Source: Aldehydirespirator sp965116665 | GTDB lineage: Bacteria; Actinomycetota; Acidimicrobiia; Acidimicrobiales; Aldehydirespiratoraceae | Length of the DNA stretch: 64,000 nucleotides | NCBI GenBank assembly: GCA_965116665.1 | Contig: OZ220709.1 | Span: forward strand, 992,001-1,056,000 | Direction: 5' to 3' | Part shown: positions 57,905 through 64,000 of the stretch, piece after piece | How the letters are laid out: the number at the start of each line of letters is the position of its first letter | How positions within the stretch are numbered: the first letter of the stretch is position 1 | Notes under the pieces: generated by a model | The model's input: the letters and a program-made list of their open reading frames with translations, nothing else | Databases searched by the model: none | Told to the model about the DNA's origin: nothing | Made by a program: the position numbers and the translations under genes

Positions 57905-60049
57905 ATGCCGGCCGGCGACCCTCCCCTCACCCTCCGGGACCTCGACGCAATCGACGTCACCCGGCTGCGCAGCGTCGGCCGCAAGCGGGCCGCCTCGCTC
58001 ACCGAGATGGAGATCAACTCGGTGCTGGATCTGCTCCAGCACTACCCGCGTCGCTACATCGACCGCACCCAGCAGGCCCGCATCGCCGAGCTGGCCGAGG
58101 GCGAGGAGGTCTTTGTGGAGGGCTCCGTGGACCGCAGCTCCTCGAGGCTCGTCAGGCAACGCCGGAAGCTCGTCGAGGTGGTCATCTCCGACGAGTCCGG
58201 TCGACTCAAGCTCACGTTCTTCAACCAGCCGTGGCAGGAGAAGACTCTGCGCCCGGGCCTCCAAGTGGTTGTTCACGGCCGCCCGAAGCGGTTTCGAGGC
58301 TCGTTCCAAATGACGAATCCGGTGGTCGACCTCGTCGGGGACCGCACCGGTCGCTTCTTTCCCGTGTACCCGCAGTCGGAGAAGGCCAGTGTGAACACAT
58401 GGGACATCGGCAAGTTCGTCGAGCAGGCCCTCAACCGCTGCCGACCTCGCGGGATACTCGACCCTGTGCCCGCCGGCGTGCTGGCAAGGTTCGGCTTCGT
58501 GGGCCGGCACACCGCGCTCGAAGGCATCCACCGGCCCGCCACCATGGCCGAATCGGGCGCGGCGCGGCAGCGCCTCATGTTCGACGAGCTCCTGCGGGTT
58601 CAGCTCGAGCTGGTCAGGCGCAAGCGCTGGCTGGAGCGCCATACGGCCGGGCTGTCCCATGCCACCGGAGGCGAGCTGGTCGGTCGGTTCCTGGCCCGCC
58701 TGCCGTTCCCGCTGACCGGCGCCCAGGAGCGGGTGATCACCGAGATCCTCGGCGATCTGGCCCAGCCGTACCCCATGCACCGGCTCATGCAGGGCGATGT
58801 GGGTGCGGGCAAGACCGTGGTGGCCCTGTGCGCCCTGCTCACCGCGGTGCAGGGCCGCTTCCAGGGTGCGTTGATGGCGCCCACGGAGGTGCTGGCCGAG
58901 CAGCATTTCCACACGATGGTCTCGCTGCTCGGCGACCTGACCGTGCCCGATGAGAGGCGGCTCGGGGGGGAGCGGCCGCTGAAGATCGAGTTGTTGTCGG
59001 GAAGCCGCGGCGCAGCCGATCGGCGCCGGACCCACGCGGGACTCGCCACCGGCGATGTCGACATCGTGGTCGGCACCCATGCCCTGATCTCCGAGGGTCT
59101 CGAGTACCAGAACCTGGGCGTGGTGGTGATAGACGAGCAGCACCGTTTCGGCGTCGAGCAGCGCGCCGTGCTGCGGGACCGCGGGCCCGGGTCGGTGCTG
59201 CCCGACCTGCTGGTGATGACCGCGACGCCGATCCCTCGAACCGCCGCCATGACCGTCTACGGCGATCTGGACGTGTCCGTGCTCGACGAGCTTCCCGAGG
59301 GCCGGTTGCCGGTGGCGACGTCGTGGGCCCGCGGCCCGCTGGAGGAGGCGCAGGTCTTCCAGGCGGTGCGGACCGCGGTCGCCGAGGGCCGGCAGGCTTA
59401 CGTCGTGTGCCCTGTCATCGACGAGTCCGAGGCGCTCGACGTCCGTTCGGTGATCGAGACCCACGAGCGTCTAACCGCCACCGGCAGCGAGCTGGCCGGA
59501 CTGCGGGTCGGCCTGCTGCACGGTCGGGTCTCCGCCGCGGAGAAGGAGGCCACCATGGAGTTGTTCCGCTCGGGATCGCTGGACGTCCTCGTGGCCACCA
59601 CCGTCATCGAAGTGGGTGTGGACGTGCCCAACGCGACCGTGATGGTGGTGATCGACGCGGGCCGCTTCGGCATCGCCCAACTCCATCAGCTGCGGGGCCG
59701 GGTGGGCCGGTCCCATGTCGCCTCCAGCTGCTATCTGGTGGGCGAGGCCGTCACCGCCGACGCGGCGGCCCGGTTGGAGGCGGTGGTTGCCTCCAATGAC
59801 GGCTTCGAGCTGGCCGAGGCCGACCTGGAGCTGCGGGGTGAGGGCACCATCATGGGTGAGCGCCAGAAGGGCCGCAACGACCTGCGGCTGGCCTCGCTGC
59901 GCCGGGACAAGGAGTGGGTGGCCATAGCCCGCGATGTCGCCGTCGAGGTGCTCGACGAAGACCCGGACCTGCACAGCCACCCGGCGCTTGCCGACGAGAT
60001 CGAGCTGCTGCTCGGCGACCGCGACGCCGAGTTCCTGCTCAAGAGCTAG
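57905..60049 (+). CDS. recG: ATP-dependent DNA helicase RecG
   Basis: A 714-residue superfamily 2 helicase that regresses stalled forks and branch-migrates Holliday junctions. The wedge/OB part is N-terminal (VFVEGSVDRSSSRLVRQRRKLVEVVI). Helicase motifs are QGDVGAGKTVVAL (Walker A at 297-304), MAPTEVLAEQHF, VVIDEQHRFGVEQR (DEQH box), MTATPIPRTA, VATTVIEVGVDVPNA and QLRGRVGRSHVASSCYL. The C-terminus LRLASLRRDKEWVAIARD is RecG-specific. ATG 57905 follows the DhaL gene by 23 bp. Confidence 0.94.
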   Translation: MPAGDPPLTLRDLDAIDVTRLRSVGRKRAASLTEMEINSVLDLLQHYPRRYIDRTQQARIAELAEGEEVFVEGSVDRSSSRLVRQRRKLVEVVISDESGRLKLTFFNQPWQEKTLRPGLQVVVHGRPKRFRGSFQMTNPVVDLVGDRTGRFFPVYPQSEKASVNTWDIGKFVEQALNRCRPRGILDPVPAGVLARFGFVGRHTALEGIHRPATMAESGAARQRLMFDELLRVQLELVRRKRWLERHTAGLSHATGGELVGRFLARLPFPLTGAQERVITEILGDLAQPYPMHRLMQGDVGAGKTVVALCALLTAVQGRFQGALMAPTEVLAEQHFHTMVSLLGDLTVPDERRLGGERPLKIELLSGSRGAADRRRTHAGLATGDVDIVVGTHALISEGLEYQNLGVVVIDEQHRFGVEQRAVLRDRGPGSVLPDLLVMTATPIPRTAAMTVYGDLDVSVLDELPEGRLPVATSWARGPLEEAQVFQAVRTAVAEGRQAYVVCPVIDESEALDVRSVIETHERLTATGSELAGLRVGLLHGRVSAAEKEATMELFRSGSLDVLVATTVIEVGVDVPNATVMVVIDAGRFGIAQLHQLRGRVGRSHVASSCYLVGEAVTADAAARLEAVVASNDGFELAEADLELRGEGTIMGERQKGRNDLRLASLRRDKEWVAIARDVAVEVLDEDPDLHSHPALADEIELLLGDRDAEFLLKS

Positions 60050-60058
60050 ACAGCGCTC

Positions 60059-60625
60059 GTGAGCATTCGCGTCGTGGCCGGCACCGCCAAGGGGCGCCGG
60101 CTGGCGTCGCCGGAGACCGGCACCACTCGCCCCACGCCGAACCGGGTGCGCGAGGCCGTGTTCAACTCGCTCTACTCCCTCGGTGCCGTCGAGGGCGCCC
60201 GCGTGCTCGACCTGTATGCCGGAACGGGCGCGCTGGGGATCGAGGCGCTGAGCCGGGGCGCAGCCGAGGCTGTGTTCGTCGAGCGGGACCGGGCCGCGGT
60301 CGCAGTGCTGCGGGACAACCTGGAGGCGACCCGCTTGGCGGACCGTGGCACCGTTATGCCCATGGACGCCGACACCGCCCTCGCTGAGCTCGCCCGCCGC
60401 GGCAGCCGCTTCGATGTCGCCCTGGTCGACCCCCCGTACACGTTCGACGCCTGGCCGGGCCTGCTGTCGCGGGTTCCGGCTTATCTGATCGTGGCCGAGT
60501 CGGATCGCCCGGTGGACGTGGGGCCGGACTTCGCCATCCACCAATACAGGCGTCACGGCGGTACCGTGGTGACGTTCGCACAAGCTGCCAGCGGCGGCCC
60601 GATCCTGACCGGAGCCGAACAGTGA
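60059..60625 (+). CDS. rsmD: 16S rRNA (guanine-966-N2)-methyltransferase RsmD
   Basis: A 188-residue SAM-dependent methyltransferase that modifies G966 of 16S rRNA. The N-terminus RVVAGTAKGRRLASPETGTTRPTPNRVREAVFNSL is diagnostic. VLDLYAGTGALGIEALSRGA is the SAM-binding motif, and ALVDPPYTFD contains the DPPY catalytic motif. The start is GTG 60059, 9 bp after the recG stop, and its stop overlaps the GTG of coaD (GTGA). The order recG-rsmD-coaD is conserved in many bacteria. Confidence 0.94.
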   Translation: MSIRVVAGTAKGRRLASPETGTTRPTPNRVREAVFNSLYSLGAVEGARVLDLYAGTGALGIEALSRGAAEAVFVERDRAAVAVLRDNLEATRLADRGTVMPMDADTALAELARRGSRFDVALVDPPYTFDAWPGLLSRVPAYLIVAESDRPVDVGPDFAIHQYRRHGGTVVTFAQAASGGPILTGAEQ

Positions 60626-61107
60626 CCCGTGTGCTGTACCCCGGATCCTTCGACCCGATCCACTACGGCCATCTCGAGATCATCGAGACCATCTCCGGGC
60701 TGTTCGATGAGGTGGTGGTGGCGGCCATGCGGAATCCCCAGAAGGGGGAACCGATGTTCGGCCTGGACGAGCGCGAGCAGATGATCAAGGAATGCTGCAA
60801 CCATCTCCCCAACGTCTCGGTCGCGATGTTCTCCAACCTCGTGGTCAATCTGGCCCGCGACATCGGCGCCGACTTCATCGTGAAGGGGCTTCGGGCGGTG
60901 TCGGACTTCGAGAATGAACTGCAGATGGCACAGATGAACCACGCTCTCGCGGGCGTGCAGACGGTCTTCATCCCGTCCGCGAGCAAGCGGTCGTTCGTCG
61001 CCTCGAAGCTGATCCGCGAGGTGGTCCGCCTCGGAGGGGACGTCTCGTCGATGGTGCCCGCCCCGGTGCAGGAGCGACTGTTGATCCGTTTCGAGCAGGA
61101 GCAATGA
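60622..61107 (+). CDS. coaD: Phosphopantetheine adenylyltransferase
   Basis: A 161-residue enzyme that transfers AMP to 4'-phosphopantetheine in coenzyme A synthesis. YPGSFDPIHYGHLEII at residues 6-21 holds the Ser/Thr-His nucleotidyl-transferase site (His17). IVKGLRAVSDFENELQMAQMN and SSKRSFVASKLIREVVRLGGDVS-type segments (SASKRSFVASKLIREV here) match CoaD. The start is GTG 60622 overlapping the rsmD stop; its stop overlaps the ATG of the next gene (ATGA). The entire block is thus tightly coupled. Confidence 0.95.
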   Translation: MTRVLYPGSFDPIHYGHLEIIETISGLFDEVVVAAMRNPQKGEPMFGLDEREQMIKECCNHLPNVSVAMFSNLVVNLARDIGADFIVKGLRAVSDFENELQMAQMNHALAGVQTVFIPSASKRSFVASKLIREVVRLGGDVSSMVPAPVQERLLIRFEQEQ

Positions 61108-61691
61108 GTTCCGCCGGCCATCCGGTCCCGCAGTCCGACTCCGGGCGTGCCGAGAGTTCCTCGGAGGCCCGCCGGCTAGCCGTCGAGCAGCTGCTGGGGC
61201 AGGCCATCCGCATCGTGGAGCGGTCGCGGCCCATGCCGTTCTCCACATCGGTGATGATCAACGGTGAGGAGCTGCTGGGGATCCTCCAGAGGGCGTTCAC
61301 CGCGCTCCCCGAGGAGTTGCGGGCTGCTCGCTGGATGCTCAAGGAACGTGACGACATGCGCCTGCGCACCCAGCGGGAGGGCGAGGAGATAATCGCCGCG
61401 GCCCGGGCCCGGGCCGAGCAGATGGTGCAGCGCAGCGAGGTGGTCAAGGCCGCGGAGATGCGGGCCCGGCGAACATTGTCAGAAGCCGAGGACAGGGCCC
61501 GGCGGATGAAGCTGGAGACCGAGGACTGGTGCGATCAGCGGCTGGCGACCTTCGAGGCGATGCTGCACAAGACCCTCAAGACCGTGACGACGGGTCGCCA
61601 GCGGCTGCAGGACACCCAACTGCCGAGGCCCGAGCAGCCCGCGCCGAGACCTCCAGTCGATGACGACGTGTTCGACCAGGACGTGGGTTGA
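61104..61691 (+). CDS. Coiled-coil protein, DivIVA/AtpF-like, in the coaD-rpmF block
   Basis: A 195-residue protein with no catalytic signature. The centre (about 65-165) is a long charged helix, EELRAARWMLKERDDMRLRTQREGEEIIAAARARAEQ with similar heptads up to TLSEAEDRARRMKLETEDW, which should form a coiled coil. The C-terminal tail is Pro-rich. Proteins of this kind sit between coaD and the DUF177 gene in actinobacteria and resemble DivIVA or ATP-synthase b-subunit helices, without a proven function. ATG 61104 overlaps the coaD stop (ATGA). Confidence 0.7.
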   Translation: MSSAGHPVPQSDSGRAESSSEARRLAVEQLLGQAIRIVERSRPMPFSTSVMINGEELLGILQRAFTALPEELRAARWMLKERDDMRLRTQREGEEIIAAARARAEQMVQRSEVVKAAEMRARRTLSEAEDRARRMKLETEDWCDQRLATFEAMLHKTLKTVTTGRQRLQDTQLPRPEQPAPRPPVDDDVFDQDVG

Positions 61692-61701
61692 CCCGCAAGC
61701 C

Positions 61702-62160
61702 GTGACCTACAAGCTGGTGGTCGATTGCGTCCGGCTCCAGGCCGGCTCGGTCGACCGGATACAGGTGCAGCGTCAGTGGGTGCTTGACGATGCCGGCGTG
61801 CACGGTGCCCACATCGCGGACGGGATCGTCGATGTGGATGTCGACGTGACCGCGGCCGGCAGTTCCTTCGTTGCCACCGGTCGGGTCACCGGCGAGTGGG
61901 CCGCCGAGTGCCGCCGATGCCTCGAGGAGGTGCGGGGCCGGATCGACGCCGCGTTGCGGGAAGTATTCGAATGGGAGCCTTCGGAGGGGGAGACCTGGCC
62001 CATCGTCGATCAGCGCATAGACCTGGGTCCTGCGGTCCGTGAGACGGCCATCCTGGCCCTGCCGCTGGCGCCGTTGTGCTCGCTGGAATGCGCGGGCCCG
62101 GTGCCGGACCGCTTCCCGACCGGTCCGGCCGCGGCACACCCCGGCGGCGGGGACGTGTAG
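61702..62160 (+). CDS. DUF177 (YceD-like) protein
   Basis: A 152-residue DUF177 protein, linked in bacteria and plastids to 23S rRNA accumulation and always found next to rpmF. Recognisable parts are VTGEWAAECRRCLEEVRG, where the CxxC could bind a metal, then LREVFEWEP and the late ETAILALPLAPLCSLECAGPVPD, which is the family end. The start is GTG 61702 (MTYKLVVDCVRL); the ten bases after the previous stop contain no better candidate. rpmF follows after 68 bp. Confidence 0.82.
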   Translation: MTYKLVVDCVRLQAGSVDRIQVQRQWVLDDAGVHGAHIADGIVDVDVDVTAAGSSFVATGRVTGEWAAECRRCLEEVRGRIDAALREVFEWEPSEGETWPIVDQRIDLGPAVRETAILALPLAPLCSLECAGPVPDRFPTGPAAAHPGGGDV

Positions 62161-62228
62161 GCCGGTCAGCTGACCGGTAGGCTCGCAGGCCGCAATCTTG
62201 CCGGTCTCCCGTCGAAGGTCGAAGAACC

Positions 62229-62408
62229 ATGGCCGTTCCCAAGAAGAAGACTTCCAAGGCCAAGGGCCGCAGCCGGCGAGCCTCCGCGTGGCGCATCCGC
62301 CCGGGCGGGCGCAGCGCCTGCAGCCGGTGTGGAGCGGTCAAGCGACCCCATCGTGTATGCGGCAACTGCGGCTGGTACCACGACCGGCAGGCCATCGACG
62401 TCGAATAA
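62229..62408 (+). CDS. rpmF: 50S ribosomal protein L32
   Basis: A 59-residue ribosomal protein, reading MAVPKKKTSKAKGRSRRAS at the start, the classic L32 N-terminus. A four-Cys zinc ribbon is present (Cys31, Cys34, Cys44, Cys47: CSRC and CGNC). It binds the large subunit. It follows DUF177, as in most bacteria. GAAGAACC precedes the ATG. The 172 bp between it and plsX contain no gene; a GGTAGACAAC-type stretch just before plsX may hold its leader. Confidence 0.93.
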   Translation: MAVPKKKTSKAKGRSRRASAWRIRPGGRSACSRCGAVKRPHRVCGNCGWYHDRQAIDVE

Positions 62409-62580
62409 CTGGTCATGCGAGCGGCGGGGGGTAGCCCAGGATCCGGCACCCGGATCGTCTATGGAACCTTTGTCGATGTTGAACGGTCTGAATCAACGTG
62501 GACCATTGGGGTGGTAGCCGTCTGCGGCGGCCTGCGTCCGGGTCGGTAGACAACTCGAACGAACTGGACCAGGTCGAGCG

Positions 62581-63567
62581 ATGGAACCGGTAGCCGTAGA
62601 CGCAATGGGGGGCGACCGGGCCCCTGCGGAGATCGTGGCCGGGGCCCGGCGCGCCGCCGATGAGCTCGGGATTCCCGTGGTGCTCGTGGGGCGCCCCGAT
62701 GAGATCGGCGACACCGGCGGTCTCGACGTGATCGAGGCCACCGAGGTGATTCCCATGGACGCCGAGCCGGGCTCGAGCGTTCGCACGATGAAGGACTCGT
62801 CGCTGGTGCGAGCGGCCGAGGCGGTTCGCGACGGGCGGGCATCGGCCATGGTGTCCGCGGGGAACACGGGTGCGGCGATGGGTGCCGCGCTGTTGCGGAT
62901 GGGACGGATCCGGGGAATCACCCGCCCCGCCATCGCGACGCCGATCCCCACTCCGGGATCCAGCCCCACGACGATGCTCGACTCGGGCGCCAACGCCGAG
63001 TGCCGTCCCGAATGGCTCGTGCAGTTCGCCCGGATGGGCTCCGTGTATGCCCGTGACCGCTTCGGCATCGAGTGCCCCCGGGTCGGTCTGCTGTCCATCG
63101 GCGAGGAGGCCGGCAAGGGCAACGACTTCACCAAGGCGGTGTTCGAGCTTCTCGCCGACGGCGATTGGGCCGGCGACGTCGGAGCGGAGTGGGTGGGCAA
63201 CGTCGAGGGCCGCGACATCATGACTCCCGACATCGACGTGGTGGTGACCGACGGGTTCACCGGGAACGTGACGCTCAAGGCCCTCGAAGGTGCGCTGCGG
63301 GCGCTGTTCGGCCGGATGCTGGTGGCCATCGACACCGACGACATCTCGCGGGAGGCGGGCCAGATGCTGGCCCCCGCCCTCGATGAGATGGCGAAGGAGC
63401 TCCACCCCGACGGGGTCGGGGGCGCGCTGCTGCTGGGAGTGCGGGGCGTCTGCGTGATCTCGCACGGTGCCAGCAGCGCGGCGGCCATGATGAACGCCAT
63501 AGGGGTGGCCCGCGAGATGGTCGCCGCGGGCATGGTGGACCACATCGCGGCCGTCGCCCGCCGCTAG
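62581..63567 (+). CDS. plsX: Phosphate acyltransferase PlsX
   Basis: A 328-residue enzyme that makes acyl-phosphate from acyl-ACP for phospholipid synthesis. VAVDAMGGDRAPAEIVAGA is the signature N-terminus. MVSAGNTGAAMGAALLRMG, TTMLDSGANAECRPEWLVQFARMG, VGLLSIGEEAGKGND and VVTDGFTGNVTLKALEG follow in the normal order. It starts at ATG 62581. The link plsX-acpP is widespread, since ACP carries the acyl chain that PlsX uses. Confidence 0.95.
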   Translation: MEPVAVDAMGGDRAPAEIVAGARRAADELGIPVVLVGRPDEIGDTGGLDVIEATEVIPMDAEPGSSVRTMKDSSLVRAAEAVRDGRASAMVSAGNTGAAMGAALLRMGRIRGITRPAIATPIPTPGSSPTTMLDSGANAECRPEWLVQFARMGSVYARDRFGIECPRVGLLSIGEEAGKGNDFTKAVFELLADGDWAGDVGAEWVGNVEGRDIMTPDIDVVVTDGFTGNVTLKALEGALRALFGRMLVAIDTDDISREAGQMLAPALDEMAKELHPDGVGGALLLGVRGVCVISHGASSAAAMMNAIGVAREMVAAGMVDHIAAVARR

Positions 63568-63673
63568 CACCACGTCCACGCGCGACGGACCCACACCGAT
63601 CCGGGTGGCCTCCACGGACGCGCCGGTAGGGTTGTCGGGCTGCATCGATCGATCGCCATGCACGGAGGAGCCG

Positions 63674-63964
63674 ATGCCCGCGGAGACACATGTGGAGCAC
63701 TCGCCGATGGGACGTGACGAGGTTCTGGCGCTCATCCGCGACCGGCTCGCGGACATCCTCGAGATCGAGCCCTCGGACATCGCTGAGGGAGCCTCCTTCG
63801 CCGATGATCTCGACGCCGACTCGCTGGCGCTGATAGAGCTCGTCGAGGGCATCGAGGAGGAGCTGGCCGAGCGCGCCGTCGGCTTCCGCATCGAGGACGA
63901 GGACCTTGAGGACCTGCGGTCGGTGCGCGACGCTGTCGACTACGTCGTGGCGAAGCTGGGTTGA
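63674..63964 (+). CDS. acpP: Acyl carrier protein
   Basis: A 96-residue acyl carrier protein. Phosphopantetheine is attached at Ser50 of DDLDADSLALIELVEGIEEE, the canonical DSL motif. Helix 1 begins with LALIRDRLADILEIEPSDIAE, slightly longer than in E. coli ACP (77 aa), with a ten-residue N-terminal extension. GGAGGAG directly precedes ATG 63674, a strong ribosome-binding site. The last 36 bp of the window after the stop contain no identifiable gene start; in many genomes rnc follows. Confidence 0.9.
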   Translation: MPAETHVEHSPMGRDEVLALIRDRLADILEIEPSDIAEGASFADDLDADSLALIELVEGIEEELAERAVGFRIEDEDLEDLRSVRDAVDYVVAKLG

Positions 63965-64000
63965 CGGTCCAGACCGCCCCGGCGGGCGCATCGATGCTCA

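Overview
The window is high-GC, gene-dense chromosomal DNA from an actinobacterium. Established lineage markers are a mycothiol-conjugate amidase (Mca), the actinobacterial mismatch endonuclease NucS, a fused 2-oxoglutarate decarboxylase/dehydrogenase of the Kgd type and F420/flavin luciferase-like oxidoreductases. Placement near Acidimicrobiia is an inference from overall gene style, not something the sequence proves.

Layout. 1-10.3 kb: a ParE/GyrB-type topoisomerase subunit, a RecB-like nuclease, a ParA ATPase with a small membrane protein, an MgtE-like transporter next to a double PhoU/RCK_C protein, Mca, an SCP2 protein, a ChbG-like deacetylase and a secreted nuclease. 10.3-18.65 kb: a mobile-element island of four insertion sequences (IS110, IS3, IS1182 and a second IS3-like element) that surround two small secreted-protein genes. 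The IS110 3' end is present twice as exact 139-bp direct repeats at 11.64 and 18.51 kb, so it brackets the island. 18.65-23.8 kb: LLM oxidoreductase, SDR, PAP2 phosphatase, VanW protein and NucS. 23.86-29.5 kb: a probable carbohydrate/polyol catabolic cluster (two SDRs, LLM oxidoreductase, class I aldolase, FGGY kinase, D-2-hydroxyacid dehydrogenase). 29.5-39.7 kb: CysQ-like phosphatase, Kgd, ExoIII, a cation/proton antiporter with Usp-like tails, a UvrD-like helicase and a zincin. 39.7-45 kb: choline-sulfatase-like enzyme, a secreted protein with 29 leucine-rich repeats of the plant type, and a GT2-GtrA glycosyltransferase. 45.2-49.1 kb: a TPP riboswitch followed by a ThiB-ThiP-ThiQ transporter operon. 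49.1-54 kb: MFS transporter, a broken dehydrogenase fragment, hydrolase, CoA-transferase/racemase, PIG-L deacetylase and a membrane protein. 54.2-64 kb: ATP-type PEP carboxykinase, then the classic conserved block DhaL/DegV-type protein, recG, rsmD, coaD, coiled-coil protein, DUF177, rpmF, plsX, acpP.

The most unusual structure outside the genes is a dispersed repeat. Two copies of a 119-120 bp element with terminal inverted repeats (22957-23076 and 50502-50620) look like a MITE, and one sits inside the remnant of an NAD-binding dehydrogenase gene. The core of the same element forms a 64-bp tandem array (about 3.25 units) between kgd and the ExoIII gene. Other points of interest are an IS1182 insertion that splits a perfect hairpin, a textbook -1 slippery site in an IS3-like element, a possible IS110 bridge-RNA region, and an SDR whose catalytic Tyr is His.

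All calls come from reading the sequence; no database search was run.
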